From the NCBI RefSeq assembly GCF_006569185.2, contig NZ_VIGC02000023.1:1-64000 (forward strand): a DNA stretch of 64,000 nucleotides. Direction: 5' to 3'. Under the pieces are notes generated by a model, which searched no databases, was not told the origin of the DNA, and saw nothing but the letters and a program-made list of their open reading frames with translations. The first letter of the stretch is position 1, and every line of letters starts with the position of its first letter. Source of the DNA: Litorilinea aerophila (GTDB lineage: Bacteria; Chloroflexota; Anaerolineae; Caldilineales; Caldilineaceae). Position numbers and translations under genes: made by a program. Below, one piece after another: positions 8,787 to 18,529 of the stretch.

Positions 8787-8794
8787 TGGCAGGC

Positions 8795-8841
8795 GCGGAG
8801 CGGGGTCGGAGGCAGATGGCCTCCGACCCCGCTCCGCTTTT
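8795..8841 (+). terminator. Intrinsic terminator after the 59-aa gene
   Basis: A perfect 19-bp stem (8795-8813 with 8819-8837), a 5-base loop AGATG, then TTTT. This is the cleanest Rho-independent terminator among the plus-strand genes. Confidence 0.85.
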
Positions 8842-9042
8842 CGCTCCCTTTGCGTATCATTCCGCTCATTCCGTTTTCCGCCCCCCGCTTTCCCTGCCGC
8901 TCCTGTCTATGGAACACTTCACAGGCAGGTAGTGTATAAATGCACTGCATGTTTTCCCCCGGCATGCCATGGTCGCAATCACAAGTCTGGGAACATCACC
9001 GCTCCCATGACTCCGCTTCGTTCATGACACAGAGGAGGGACT

Positions 9043-12000
9043 ATGAAACGCATCGACCTTTCGCATCTCTGGCGCCTGTTGTTGGCCCTGGCGCTGGCAG
9101 GCCTGCCGCTGCTCCCCACCGCCCCTGTGCGGGCTTCGCCCACGGATACGCCCGTCCCCCTGGTGAGCGACAGCCTCAACGAATGGACCCTGGGCGGCGG
9201 CCAGCTCTACTGGGCTTACCGCTGCTACGGCGGCGAGTTTCGAGGAGATGCCTACCTGAAGCGACGACCAGTTTACGGGGGGCTGCAGCGTACCCTCTCG
9301 ACCACCAATCCTACTTTCTGTTACACTTTTATCTCCATGGCCGCGGATGACACCGGCCTCTACTACTACGACCAGGATGAGGGTCGTTTTGAGTTTCGCC
9401 CCAGCGGCTCACCCGGGGATCCGCCCACGGTGGTGCTGGTCACCCCCCAGGGACCTGTCATAGGCGACATCGCCATTGACGGGGACTACCTCTACTGGAT
9501 CAACGCCCACATCTCCAGTGGCCAGCTACGCGGGGACATCCTGCGCACCCGCAAGGACGGCAGCGGAGGGCTGGAGACGGTGGTCTCCAACCTGCTGAAC
9601 CCGGGGGACGTGTTGGTCAGAAACGGCCTGGTCTATTTCCTGGACGCCAGCGGCCTTTCATCCATCGACTGTAGCAGTTTCCCCTGCACGGACCGCCAGT
9701 TGCTGGCCAGCAGCAACGGCGGCCGCTACCTCCACTTCGCCATCGGAAGCCTGGTGGGCAGTTACTCCATCTACTGGGTGGAACAGAGCTCGCCCAATAA
9801 AATCCGGCGTTGGTCGTGTGAGTTGGTTCTCACCCCCTCGCCGGGCATTGAGTGTAGGAACCAGACCCTCTACACCGCCCCCAGCGCCTCCTGGTCCATT
9901 TACCAGCCGGTGGTCCAGGGCGGCAACCTTTTCTTCGCGGAACGCTTTTCCCAGATCGGCGAAATATCCGACGGCCGCATTAAACGGATGCCTGCCTCGG
10001 GGGGCACGGCCGAGGAGATCGTGGCCAACGTGGCCGACATCAACTATCGTCTTTTCGCCGACAGCACCTACCTCTATTTCGCCCGGCTCGGCTCTGGGAC
10101 TTCCGGGATCTACCGCCTGCCCCTGGACGCCGCGGCCATCACCCGGGATCTGGCTGCCGATGCCCTGGAAGTGACCCAGGCCATCCAGAACCTGGCCAAC
10201 CAGGCGCCCCTGGTAGCCGATCGCAGCACCTATGTGCGCGCCTATGCCCGTCAACTCAACGGACCCATGGCCCGCAACGTGGAGGCCCGGCTCCACGGCA
10301 CCCGGGGTGGTTCCCCCCTGCCCGGCTCGCCCCTGGCGCCCCTGAACGGTGCCCGCCCCCTGAGCACCGGCACAGGTTACAACCGGGCCAACCTGGACGA
10401 CGGCTGGCTTTTCCGCCTGCCGTCCAGCTGGCGTTCGGCCGGCACCATCACCCTGCGCCTGGTGGTGGATCCCCAACAGATCTACAGCGACACCAACCTG
10501 GGCAACAACGAGCTCTCCCGCACGGTCAACTTCACCGGCAAGGCGCCGGTCTGCACCGTCTATGTCCCGGTGCGCACCCACTCGCCCTACGCCTCCACCG
10601 GTGACCCCAACTTCTGGCCCATGGTGAACCTGGCCGAGCGGCTCTGGCCCACGCCCGGCTACTGGTCCTACTACCAGACCGAGGACATCGCCGAGACCCA
10701 GGTCTGCTGGTGGGGGCCGTTTCCGCACCCTTGCTTCGGCCCCTACGAACTGCCCGACGACACCTGGAAGGTGCTCACCTCCCTCAATATCCGGGACTTC
10801 TTCAGCGACGATCCCGATGCCTGCGACAATGCCGGGGCCAAGACCCACTACGTGGGCATGGTGCACCCTTCCACCAACACCAACGAGGGCGGGGGCACGG
10901 TTCTGGGGTCAGCCTATCGCAACGACAACGTGGCCTGGGTCAAGTTCCCGCCCCACACCCCTACCAGCTCCAACAGCCCCTACTGGCCGGACGCAGGCGT
11001 CACCCTGGGGCATGAGCTGGGCCACAATCAGGGCCGTCGCCATGTGGACTGCGGCGGGCCGGCCAGCCCTGACCCCGGCTACCCCTACCCGACCAACCAG
11101 ATCGCCAACACCGGCGCCGACAGCTACTACGGCTTCGACCCCAAGACCCGCACCCCCATCGAGCCCGACGACGCGGCCGACTACATGTCCTACTGTGACC
11201 CGCCCTGGACCAGCGACTACACCTGGCGGGCCATCTTCAACACGGTAAGCACCGCGGCCGCCAGCCTGCCCGAGGCAGACCTGAGCACCGCCGCGGCCGC
11301 GGTCTTCGTCACCGGCGGCGTCAACCCCACCACGGCCACCGGCACCCTGAACTACGCCTGGGTCTACCCCACCATGGCCATGAGCGCAGGGATGCTGGAG
11401 AAGTGGCAGCAGGCCACTGCCGGCCTGCAGGCAGCCGACCGCCAGGCAGAGGACATCCGTCTCCGCCTGCTGGGGCCCGATGGCACGGTCCTGGCCGACC
11501 AGCCGGTCACCCTGCTGGAGAGCGATGACCATGACACCGAGACCCAGGCGTTCATCCTCACCTTCCCCGCGCCGGATGCCTCGGTGGCCCGGGTGGAGCT
11601 GGTCATGGACGGCACCGTGCTGGACAGCCGGGAGCCCGGCCTCACCTTTCCCTCGGTGAGTGTCCAGCAGCCGGCCGGCGGCGAGGTCATCAGCGATACC
11701 CTGACCCTCCAGTGGCAGGCCGCCGACCCGGACCCGGGCGATGCCCTGCTCTTCAACGTCCAGTACAGCCCCGATGATGGCGCTACCTGGTTCTCCCTGC
11801 TGACCGACCTGGCCGGCTCGCCGGAGAGCAACACGGTGAGCCTCACCCTGAGCGAATTGACCATCCCTGCCAGCCTGCCCAATCAGGCCCGCATCCGGGT
11901 GGCCGCCAGCGACGGCTACCATACCACCCTGGCCCAGTCCGCCGGCTTCACCGTCACCAACCGCCGGCCCCAGGCCTTCATCGCTGCCCCCACCGAGGGG

Positions 12001-13341
12001 GATAGCTTCCAGCCCGGCCAGCCCATCATCCTGCAGGGCGCGGCGACGGACGTGGAGGACGGCGGCCTGCCGGACAGCGCCCTGAGCTGGACCCTCAACG
12101 GCCAGCCGGTGGGCACGGGCCAGGAGGTCGTCGTGGACGGCCTGGGGCCGGGCAGCTACCAGGCCGTGCTCACGGCTACCGACAGCGACGGTGCCACCGG
12201 CACGGCCCAGGTCAATTTCCAGATCCGCCCCCTGGGCATTCCCCTGGGGAGCGCGCCCACCCTGGACGGCTTCTGCGACGACCCGGCCTATGCCGCCGGA
12301 ATCCAGCTGCCCCTGGCGCCCTACGGCGACGGCACCCAGGCCCAGGTCACCCTCCTGCGCAGCAGCGGCCATCTCTGGGCCTGTTTCAGCAACATGGCCC
12401 GGGGCAGCGGTTCGCCCATCGCCTTCGCCGGTGTGCGGGTGGATGTGAACAACAGCCGGGACAGCCTGGCCCAGGTCGACGACTACGGATTCTTCGTGGG
12501 GGAGGATGGCGGCCACTACACCTACAGCGGGGACGGCGCCGGCGGCTTCAACAGCCCCGGGCCGGGCGGGCTGGCGGCCCACATCAGCGCCACCAGCGCG
12601 GCCTGGCACGCGGAGCTGCGCATCGACGCCGATGTGCTGGGCGGCTGGAACCACCTGGTGAGCCTCAACCTGGGCCACTACTGGGTCCAGTTCCAGGGGG
12701 ATGACTACGAGTGGCCCTACGACACGGGCTACAACCAGCCCAACACCTGGGCCCTGGCCGCCCTAGGCACCCTGCCGGTGCTCACCCGGCTGGAGCCGGA
12801 CGCCGCGGAGGCCGGCAGCGGCCAGCTCTCCCTGGTGGTCCAGGGCGAGAACTTCCAGGACGGCGCGGTGGTCCGCTGGGGCGGCATGGATCTGAGCACC
12901 CAGTTCGGCAGCAGCAGCGTGGTCACCGCCACCGTGCCGGCGGTCCAGCTCGCGGCGCCGGGCACGGTGGACGTCACCGTGCGCAACCCGGACGGTGCGG
13001 ATCTGGTCTCCAATGCCCTGCCCTTCGTGGTGAGCAGCCCCACGCCCACCATCACCGGCCTCAGCCCGTCCACCGCGCGGGCCGGCGGCAGCGGCCTGAC
13101 CCTGACGGTGGACGGCCAGCAGTTCCTGGATGGGGCCACGGTGCTGTGGAGCGGGACGCCCCTGCCCACCACCTACGTCGGCGGCACCCAACTCAGCGCC
13201 ACCGTGACGCCGGCGTTGATGGCCCTGGGCGGCGAGGTGGGCATCACCGTCCGCAATCCCGGGCCGAATGGCCCCACGTCGTCACCGGCACGGCTGACCC
13301 TCCTCTCCGACCAGATCTTCCTGCCTGTCATCGCCCGTTGA
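9043..13341 (+). CDS. Secreted multidomain metzincin-like metalloprotease (1432 aa)
   Basis: A signal peptide (residues 1-31) is followed by a propeller-like region of YncE/DUF5050 style (about 35-375, with repeated LYYY/LYWI strands) and a CARDB-like beta domain (about 380-500). A zinc-protease-like module follows. The motif HELGHNQGRRH at residues 657-667 fits HExxHxxGxxH, and a Met-turn-like DYMSYC with Met715 lies about 48 residues later, which together suggest a metzincin. Next come Ig-like domains (about 870-1060), a CBM9-like domain (about 1065-1240) and two IPT/TIG domains (about 1247-1420). The protein ends DQIFLPVIAR. GAGGAGGG precedes the ATG. The exact protease family and the substrate are unknown. 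Confidence 0.8.
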   Translation: MKRIDLSHLWRLLLALALAGLPLLPTAPVRASPTDTPVPLVSDSLNEWTLGGGQLYWAYRCYGGEFRGDAYLKRRPVYGGLQRTLSTTNPTFCYTFISMAADDTGLYYYDQDEGRFEFRPSGSPGDPPTVVLVTPQGPVIGDIAIDGDYLYWINAHISSGQLRGDILRTRKDGSGGLETVVSNLLNPGDVLVRNGLVYFLDASGLSSIDCSSFPCTDRQLLASSNGGRYLHFAIGSLVGSYSIYWVEQSSPNKIRRWSCELVLTPSPGIECRNQTLYTAPSASWSIYQPVVQGGNLFFAERFSQIGEISDGRIKRMPASGGTAEEIVANVADINYRLFADSTYLYFARLGSGTSGIYRLPLDAAAITRDLAADALEVTQAIQNLANQAPLVADRSTYVRAYARQLNGPMARNVEARLHGTRGGSPLPGSPLAPLNGARPLSTGTGYNRANLDDGWLFRLPSSWRSAGTITLRLVVDPQQIYSDTNLGNNELSRTVNFTGKAPVCTVYVPVRTHSPYASTGDPNFWPMVNLAERLWPTPGYWSYYQTEDIAETQVCWWGPFPHPCFGPYELPDDTWKVLTSLNIRDFFSDDPDACDNAGAKTHYVGMVHPSTNTNEGGGTVLGSAYRNDNVAWVKFPPHTPTSSNSPYWPDAGVTLGHELGHNQGRRHVDCGGPASPDPGYPYPTNQIANTGADSYYGFDPKTRTPIEPDDAADYMSYCDPPWTSDYTWRAIFNTVSTAAASLPEADLSTAAAAVFVTGGVNPTTATGTLNYAWVYPTMAMSAGMLEKWQQATAGLQAADRQAEDIRLRLLGPDGTVLADQPVTLLESDDHDTETQAFILTFPAPDASVARVELVMDGTVLDSREPGLTFPSVSVQQPAGGEVISDTLTLQWQAADPDPGDALLFNVQYSPDDGATWFSLLTDLAGSPESNTVSLTLSELTIPASLPNQARIRVAASDGYHTTLAQSAGFTVTNRRPQAFIAAPTEGDSFQPGQPIILQGAATDVEDGGLPDSALSWTLNGQPVGTGQEVVVDGLGPGSYQAVLTATDSDGATGTAQVNFQIRPLGIPLGSAPTLDGFCDDPAYAAGIQLPLAPYGDGTQAQVTLLRSSGHLWACFSNMARGSGSPIAFAGVRVDVNNSRDSLAQVDDYGFFVGEDGGHYTYSGDGAGGFNSPGPGGLAAHISATSAAWHAELRIDADVLGGWNHLVSLNLGHYWVQFQGDDYEWPYDTGYNQPNTWALAALGTLPVLTRLEPDAAEAGSGQLSLVVQGENFQDGAVVRWGGMDLSTQFGSSSVVTATVPAVQLAAPGTVDVTVRNPDGADLVSNALPFVVSSPTPTITGLSPSTARAGGSGLTLTVDGQQFLDGATVLWSGTPLPTTYVGGTQLSATVTPALMALGGEVGITVRNPGPNGPTSSPARLTLLSDQIFLPVIAR

Positions 13342-13348
13342 GGGTTGC

Positions 13349-13393
13349 CGGAACGGGTGTGGTGCACCTGCCAGGTGTGCCACACCCGTTCCG
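13349..13393 (+). terminator. Long hairpin after the metzincin gene
   Basis: Arms of 14 bp (13349-13362 with 13380-13393, CGGAACGGGTGTGG type) enclose a second small palindrome CACCTG-CCAGGTG. ATTTT follows within a few bases. It lies 8 bp after the stop codon. Confidence 0.65.
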
Positions 13394-13502
13394 ACATTTT
13401 GCCTTTCGTCAGGCGAATTGATAGGATTGGTCCGGACAGGCAAATTCACCCGGTGGGTCGCACCGCTCAAGGGCGACCCACCTTTCCTGCAGGGCACCCC
13501 TC

Positions 13503-14657
13503 ATGGAAACCACATCCCAACGATTGGGCGAGCTGGCCCGACTGTTCACCCGGCTGGGCTTCACTGCCTTTGGCGGCCCGGCGGCCCACATTGCCATGAT
13601 GCACGATGAGGTGGTGGTGCGCCGCCGCTGGCTGGACGAGCAGCACTTTCTGGACATGATCGGCGCGGTCAACCTGGTGCCCGGCCCCAACTCCACGGAG
13701 ATGGCCATCCACGTGGGCTACAGCCGGGCGGGCTGGCGAGGGCTGCTGGTGGCGGGCACCTGCTTCATCCTGCCTGCAGCGCTCATCGTGGGGGTGCTGG
13801 CCTGGGCGTACACCCGCTACGGCCAGACGCCCCAGGGGCTGGCGCTGATGTACGGCATCAAGCCGGTGATCATCGCCATTGTGCTGCAGGCCCTGATCCG
13901 GCTGGGGCAGACCGCGATCAAGGGACCCCTGTTGGCGGTGGCCGGCGCGCTGGCCCTGGGCCTGTACCTGGCGGGGGTCAACGAGCTGGCTGTGTTGTTC
14001 GGGCTGGGGTTGGCCGTGGCCGGCATCCAGATGGCCCGATGGCAGATGTCCGCTGGCCGCGGGGTGTCGCCGGCGCTCTTGCCCCTGGGGCTGCCGGCCG
14101 CGCTGGCCCAGGCCGCCTCGGGAGCTCCCGGGGTGCGGCTGGATCAGCTCTTTCTGGTCTTCCTCAAGGTGGGCGCGCTCCTCTACGGCAGCGGCTACGT
14201 GTTGCTGGCCTTCCTGCGCAACGACCTGGTGCTGCGGCTGGGCTGGCTGACGGACCAGCAACTGCTGGACGCGGTGGCCATCGGCCAGTTCACGCCGGGT
14301 CCGGTCTTCACCACCGCCACCTTCGTGGGCTATGTGCTGGCGGGGGTGCCTGGCGCGGTGGTGGCCACGGTGGGGATCTTCCTGCCGGCCTTCTGTTTCG
14401 TGGCCCTGCTCAACCAGATTGTGCCGGCCATGCGCCGTTCGCCCTGGACCGCCGCGCTTCTGGATGGGATCAACGTGGCCGCGCTGGGGCTCATGGCCGG
14501 GGTGACCTGGCAGCTGGCCCAGGCGGCTGTGGTGGACTGGCTAACCGGTCTGCTGGCGGTGGCCGCGGCGCTGGTGCTCTTTCGTTTCAAGCTGAACTCC
14601 GCCTGGCTGGTGCTGGCGGGGGGCATCATCGGCCTGGCGGCTGGTTCCCTGGGCTGA
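13503..14657 (+). CDS. chrA: Chromate efflux transporter (CHR family)
   Basis: This is an inner-membrane protein of the CHR family, which in characterised members exports chromate. It has the usual two homologous halves, at about residues 10-175 and 200-380. Each half carries the family's Pro-Gly signature: GAVNLVPGPNSTEMAIHVGY in the first and GQFTPGPVFTTATFVGY in the second. FGGPAAHIAMM is the typical first motif. The 384-aa length is normal for a two-domain ChrA. The ribosome binding site is weak (CAGGG). It is not part of an obvious resistance cluster, so chromate may not be the physiological substrate. Confidence 0.9.
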   Translation: METTSQRLGELARLFTRLGFTAFGGPAAHIAMMHDEVVVRRRWLDEQHFLDMIGAVNLVPGPNSTEMAIHVGYSRAGWRGLLVAGTCFILPAALIVGVLAWAYTRYGQTPQGLALMYGIKPVIIAIVLQALIRLGQTAIKGPLLAVAGALALGLYLAGVNELAVLFGLGLAVAGIQMARWQMSAGRGVSPALLPLGLPAALAQAASGAPGVRLDQLFLVFLKVGALLYGSGYVLLAFLRNDLVLRLGWLTDQQLLDAVAIGQFTPGPVFTTATFVGYVLAGVPGAVVATVGIFLPAFCFVALLNQIVPAMRRSPWTAALLDGINVAALGLMAGVTWQLAQAAVVDWLTGLLAVAAALVLFRFKLNSAWLVLAGGIIGLAAGSLG

Positions 14658-14672
14658 AGCCTGGGGCGGCTC

Positions 14673-15167
14673 TCAGGCTGTCGGCCACTCCGGCACGCCG
14701 CATTCAGGGCACTGGAGGTTGACGAAGCGCAGCCATCCCACGGCCTCTTCCACCGCGTGGGCGGCTGTCTCGGCATCCACAGGGCCGGTTGGCAGCGGCT
14801 GGACCGCGTAGATCTGGCCGTAGCGGTCCACCACGTAGAGGGTGGGGGGCTCGTCCTGGAGCAGGCCGGCTGTGTCGGCCACCACCAGGAGCCGGTCTGC
14901 CGCCTCTGCCGGCACCCGGCCAGCGAGGGCGGCGGCTGTGCCGGCGGAGCCCTGCACCACGGCCAGCGCGGTGGCGTCTTCGAAGGCCAGGTCCCCGGCC
15001 CGGGCGGCCAGCGCGTCCAACATGGGGGCCACCGTCGGCTGGTCGGCCGCACCCAGCAGCGCGACCACCAGGTTGCACCGGTGGCGGAAATCCTCCATGG
15101 CGACTGTCTCGCCTGTAGGGGATGTGAATGGCCAGTTGGGTATCTGCGTGCCGCTTCTGAGGGTCAT
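14673..15167 (-). CDS. Redoxin (AhpC/TSA)-like protein lacking the usual peroxidatic Cys
   Basis: The 164-aa protein has a thioredoxin-fold plan of the AhpC/TSA kind: LRSGTQIPNWPFTSPTGETVAMEDFR, a beta strand NLVVALLG, then a PTLYVVDRYGQIYAVQ strand-turn. Where peroxiredoxins carry a T-x-x-C motif it has AADQPTVAPM, with no cysteine. The C-terminus instead has a CPEC pair (LQCPECGVPEWP). Peroxidase activity is therefore doubtful and a thiol or metal role for CPEC is possible. The start at 15167 was chosen because AAGGAGGAA lies just upstream; an in-frame ATG at 15227 has no ribosome site. The gene is convergent with chrA. Confidence 0.65.
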   Translation of the reverse strand: MTLRSGTQIPNWPFTSPTGETVAMEDFRHRCNLVVALLGAADQPTVAPMLDALAARAGDLAFEDATALAVVQGSAGTAAALAGRVPAEAADRLLVVADTAGLLQDEPPTLYVVDRYGQIYAVQPLPTGPVDAETAAHAVEEAVGWLRFVNLQCPECGVPEWPTA

Positions 15168-15491
15168 GGCTGGTTCCTCCTTTTCCACGATTCTCGGTAG
15201 GACTACAATCAACCGTGGTACGTCCATTGGCCAGGTGCCGAGGCATTGAAATGCCTCGCTGGGGCAGGAAATTCGTTGAAAACGGATTCAAGCCGGGCAC
15301 CATCCGCCCCGTGGCGTGCGTGTCAACGCGCTTGGGGCGTGCCAGCCGATGATTTCGATCATCGGCCCAAAGCCGGCCACGGTTTCATGCAGAGCTACCC
15401 GCTTCTCCTCCGGCCGGAGAATGTTTGAACTTTTGGAACGAGGGGGCGCCCCTACTTGCAGTCGAAAATTGGGACGCCCTCCCGTCTCCTG
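15168..15491. other. Non-coding gap between flavodoxin and redoxin-like genes
   Basis: The 324-bp gap contains the 52-bp hairpin repeat copy 2 (15325-15376). I see no open frame that looks coding and no clear promoter. Confidence 0.5.
15325..15376. repeat. 52-bp dispersed hairpin repeat, copy 2
   Basis: This copy is the same length as 1958-2009 with about 45 of 52 positions identical. The core CCGATGAT-N4-ATCATCGG is fully conserved while the loop differs (TTCG here, TGAA in copy 1), as expected if structure is under selection. It lies downstream of the flavodoxin gene on the minus strand. Confidence 0.65.
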
Positions 15492-16037
15492 TCACGCCAC
15501 GGCCACAGGCTCGGCCAGTCCAAACTCCTCCAGCACCGTCTGCACCCACTCCTGGATCCGTTCCCGGCTCAAGTCACTCTGGTTGTCCTCGTCCAGGGCC
15601 AGGCCGATGAAGACGCCGTCGATGACGGCCCGGGAATACTCGAATTCGTAGCTTTCGTCCACCAGCCGGAAGCCCACCAGCTCGCCGCCCCGCTGGATGA
15701 CCTTTTCGCCCAGGGCATCCATGGCGTCCACGTAACTATCTGGGTAGCCGTATTGATCGCCCAGGCCGAAGAGGGCCACCTTTTTGCCGGTAAGATCCAG
15801 CTGATCCATCTCGGGCAACTTTCTCGCCCAGTCGGCCTGGAGCTGGCCGATGTCCCAGGTGGAGACGCCCAGGATGAGATAGTCGTACTGTTCCATGGCT
15901 TTCAAGTCGGTGTAGCCCACATCGTGGATCTCCACCGTGGCCAGGCCGGTGGCCTCGATGGCCTCTTTGATCATTTCTGCCGCGGCGGCCGTGGCTCCCT
16001 CGGTACTACCGTAGAAGAGTCCAATGGTTGCGGCCAT
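15492..16037 (-). CDS. Flavodoxin (long-chain type)
   Basis: This is a soluble FMN electron carrier. The N-terminus IGLFYGSTEGATAAAAEMI holds the phosphate-binding loop (S-T-E-G-A-T; the classical form is S-T-G-N-T). LILGVSTWDIGQLQADW is the 50s loop with a Trp flanking FMN, and FGLGDQYGYPDSYVDAM is the 90s loop with a flavin-stacking Tyr. The 181-aa length and the roughly 20-residue insertion fit long-chain flavodoxins. AGGAGGTG lies 6 bp upstream and a minus-strand TATAAT lies at 16065-16070. A clear electron partner is not adjacent. Confidence 0.92.
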   Translation of the reverse strand: MAATIGLFYGSTEGATAAAAEMIKEAIEATGLATVEIHDVGYTDLKAMEQYDYLILGVSTWDIGQLQADWARKLPEMDQLDLTGKKVALFGLGDQYGYPDSYVDAMDALGEKVIQRGGELVGFRLVDESYEFEYSRAVIDGVFIGLALDEDNQSDLSRERIQEWVQTVLEEFGLAEPVAVA

Positions 16038-16407
16038 GGTATCACCTCCTGTCTGAATGATCGTATTATAGATCCACGGGCGGTCGATGGATGTCTCCCA
16101 GCTTCCCGATCCCCTGGCAACTGGGCGGTCCTTGGGATCGACAGCCTGGATCTACCTGTTCTGTCTGCAGTCTACAGGGGTGAAGATGGCCGATCTTTGC
16201 GCTGGCGCAAGCCCGCCAGCGCAGCTCTGGACCCGGCCAGAACCGACGCCAGTCCTGCAGGCCGCCGTTGACGTCCCCGCCTACGTGGTTGGGGAGAGGC
16301 TTCCAGGGCCTGGAGCATGGTGGACGGCTCGGTCCAGGGTGATGGCCGCGGCCAGGCTGTCGGCTCGCCCCGACGGGACAGGGCAGCCCTCCCTTCTATA
16401 GTGGCGG
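16038..16407. other. Gap between flavodoxin and amylosucrase-like genes
   Basis: This 370-bp region holds the flavodoxin -10 (minus-strand TATAAT, 16065-16070) and a perfect 10-bp hairpin (16198-16207 with 16214-16223, loop CAAGCC) downstream of the amylosucrase-like gene, which may end that transcript. I see no convincing coding sequence. Confidence 0.5.
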
Positions 16408-18411
16408 CTATGAAGCCGATTCGCCGTCTGCCTGGGGGACCAGCCAGAGGATCTGGTACGGCTCCAGGGTCAGCTCGCCGTCCGTGGCCAGCTCCAGAGG
16501 AAGGCCCGTGACCAGATCCCGGAAGTGGTAGCCCAGGCCGTGGAGACGGATCCCGTTGCTGGGAAGTGGCTGGGGATTTTCCGTGAAGTTGTGGATGGCC
16601 AGCAGGCGCCCATGCTCGTTGGCCCGCACGAAGGCGAAGACGTGGTCGTTGCCCATATCCACCACCTCCATGGCGTGGCCGGCCAGGGCAGGGGTGGCCT
16701 TACGCACCTGAACCAGCTTCTGGAGCCCCTGGTAGATTCGCCCCTCCACCGTGTTCGGATCCCGGCGCCGCTCCGCTTTCTCCCAGTCCATGGCCGGCCG
16801 ATGGACCCATCGGGTGTCGTCGGCTTTGGCCGGGTCTTCCCGAAAGCGGTAGTCGTTGAGGAGCCCGATCTCATCGCCCAGGTAGATCAGCGGGATGCCG
16901 CCGATGGCCAGGATCACCGCGTGGAGCAGCAGGATGCGGCGGATGGCCAGGTCGATCTCCGCCGGGTCGCCCAGGTGGAGCGCCCGTTCCAGGCCGGCCA
17001 GGGAGGCCAGGGTGCCGGAGATGCGCGCGTCGCCGGTGCGGGGGTTCTCCTGGAAGGGGAGCCCCCGGGCGAAGCTGCCGGGGAAGCGTCCGGTGTAAAA
17101 GGCGTTGAGGAAACGCCGGTGGTCGTAGCCGTTGATGCCCAGGGCAGCCGCGTCGCCGTCGTCAAAGGTCCAGCCGATGTCGTCATGGCAGCGCACGTAG
17201 TTGACCCAGGCGCACTCGTCCGGGATGCGGAAGCGGTAGCTCATGGCGTGGCGGAGCAGGCGCACCTCCCGGGTGGCCAGGCTGTTCCAGAGCAGGGCCA
17301 TGAGCAAGGGGTTGTAGGAGAGCTGGCATTCGTCCGGCCGGATGTACTTCACCACCTCGTCGGGGTGGACGATGGCTTCGGACTTGAAGAGGAGGGAAGG
17401 CGCGGCGATGCGGGCCAGGATGCTGAAGGCCTGGATCAGGGTGTGGGCCTTGGGCAGGTTCTCACAGGAGGTGCCCAGTTCCTTCCAGGTGAAGGCCAGG
17501 GCGTCCAGGCGGAGGATCTCCGTGCCCACATTGGCCAGGAAGAGCATTTCACCGGCCATGGCCCGGAAGACCTGGGGATTGCTGTAGTTCAGATCCCACT
17601 GGTAGGTGTGGAAGGTGGTCCATACCCAGGCGTTCATCTCGGGCCGATAGGTGAAGGCGCCGGGGTGTTCGTCTGGGAAGATCTCCCGCAGGTGGCGCTC
17701 ATACTGGTCGGGCAGGGTGCGGTCGGGGAAGATGAAGTAGAAGGCCTGGAACTCGGGATCTCCAGCCTGGGCGCGCAGGGCCCAGGGGTGTTCGTCGGAC
17801 GTGTGGTTGAAGACGAAGTCCAGACAGAGGCTGATGTTGGCCGCTCGCAGCTCTGTCGCCAGGGCCTGCAGGTCCGCCATGGTCCCCAGGCGGGGATCCA
17901 CCTGGCGATAGTCGCTGATGGCGTAGCCGCCGTCGTTTTCCGGCTGGGGCGCCTGGAAGAGGGGCATCAGGTGGAGGTAAGTGACGCCCAGCTCCTGGAG
18001 GTAGGGGATCTTCTTCCGCAGCCCCTGCAGGTCGCCGGCGAAAAGGTCCACGTAGTAGACCGCGCCCAGCATCTTTTCCGACTGAAACCAGCGGGGATCG
18101 GCCTGGCGCTGCCGGTCCAGGGCCCGCAGGGCCGGGTCCCGGGTGAACCAGGCCTGGCCCGCCTCCACCAGGAGCTGTTCCAGGTGGTAGAAAAAGTCGT
18201 AGTGGTGACCGTACAGGGCGACCAGCCGCTCGAAGAGGGCGGGGAAGTGCGTCCGCAGGCGGCCGGCGAACTCGTCCCACAGGGTCGGGTCCTGGTCGGC
18301 AAAGGCCTGGGAGAGCCGGGGCCACAGGCGTTCCAGGGTTCGCTGCGCTTCCCGGGCCACAGTCTGGCGGTCCATCGGATCCATCGCGGTCATAGGGCCT
18401 CCGTAAGTCAT
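16408..18411 (-). CDS. Amylosucrase-type GH13 alpha-glucan enzyme
   Basis: This is probably an amylosucrase (GH13 subfamily 4), which transfers glucose from sucrose onto alpha-glucan. The N-terminal helical domain (residues 1-105) is amylosucrase-like. The (beta/alpha)8 barrel contains [14 protein letters not shown], the nucleophile region [10 protein letters not shown] (D303), the acid/base region LLFKSEAIV (E345) and the stabiliser region VRCHDDIGW (D410). The C-terminal beta domain includes [18 protein letters not shown]. The 667-aa length fits the subfamily. There is no signal peptide. ATG codons at 18411 and 18393 are both possible; the second has GGAGG 4 bp upstream. Sucrose specificity cannot be proven from the sequence, and related hydrolases share these motifs. 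Confidence 0.82.
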   Translation of the reverse strand: MTYGGPMTAMDPMDRQTVAREAQRTLERLWPRLSQAFADQDPTLWDEFAGRLRTHFPALFERLVALYGHHYDFFYHLEQLLVEAGQAWFTRDPALRALDRQRQADPRWFQSEKMLGAVYYVDLFAGDLQGLRKKIPYLQELGVTYLHLMPLFQAPQPENDGGYAISDYRQVDPRLGTMADLQALATELRAANISLCLDFVFNHTSDEHPWALRAQAGDPEFQAFYFIFPDRTLPDQYERHLREIFPDEHPGAFTYRPEMNAWVWTTFHTYQWDLNYSNPQVFRAMAGEMLFLANVGTEILRLDALAFTWKELGTSCENLPKAHTLIQAFSILARIAAPSLLFKSEAIVHPDEVVKYIRPDECQLSYNPLLMALLWNSLATREVRLLRHAMSYRFRIPDECAWVNYVRCHDDIGWTFDDGDAAALGINGYDHRRFLNAFYTGRFPGSFARGLPFQENPRTGDARISGTLASLAGLERALHLGDPAEIDLAIRRILLLHAVILAIGGIPLIYLGDEIGLLNDYRFREDPAKADDTRWVHRPAMDWEKAERRRDPNTVEGRIYQGLQKLVQVRKATPALAGHAMEVVDMGNDHVFAFVRANEHGRLLAIHNFTENPQPLPSNGIRLHGLGYHFRDLVTGLPLELATDGELTLEPYQILWLVPQADGESAS

Positions 18412-18529
18412 CCGGTTTCATTTCTTCCGGTTGCAGTTTGGCCCTACTTTACGGCCAGCCCGGCCTTTTGGCAAATGGGTCTGCGCGGAATCTTCCATCT
18501 ATCCTGCCATAACGACCTGGCCCCTCACG

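Noticed and set aside
16087-16401. Plus-strand open frame of 104 codons in the flavodoxin/amylosucrase gap
   Set aside because: No ribosome site, no domain and atypical composition; it includes a perfect hairpin. I treat the gap as non-coding.
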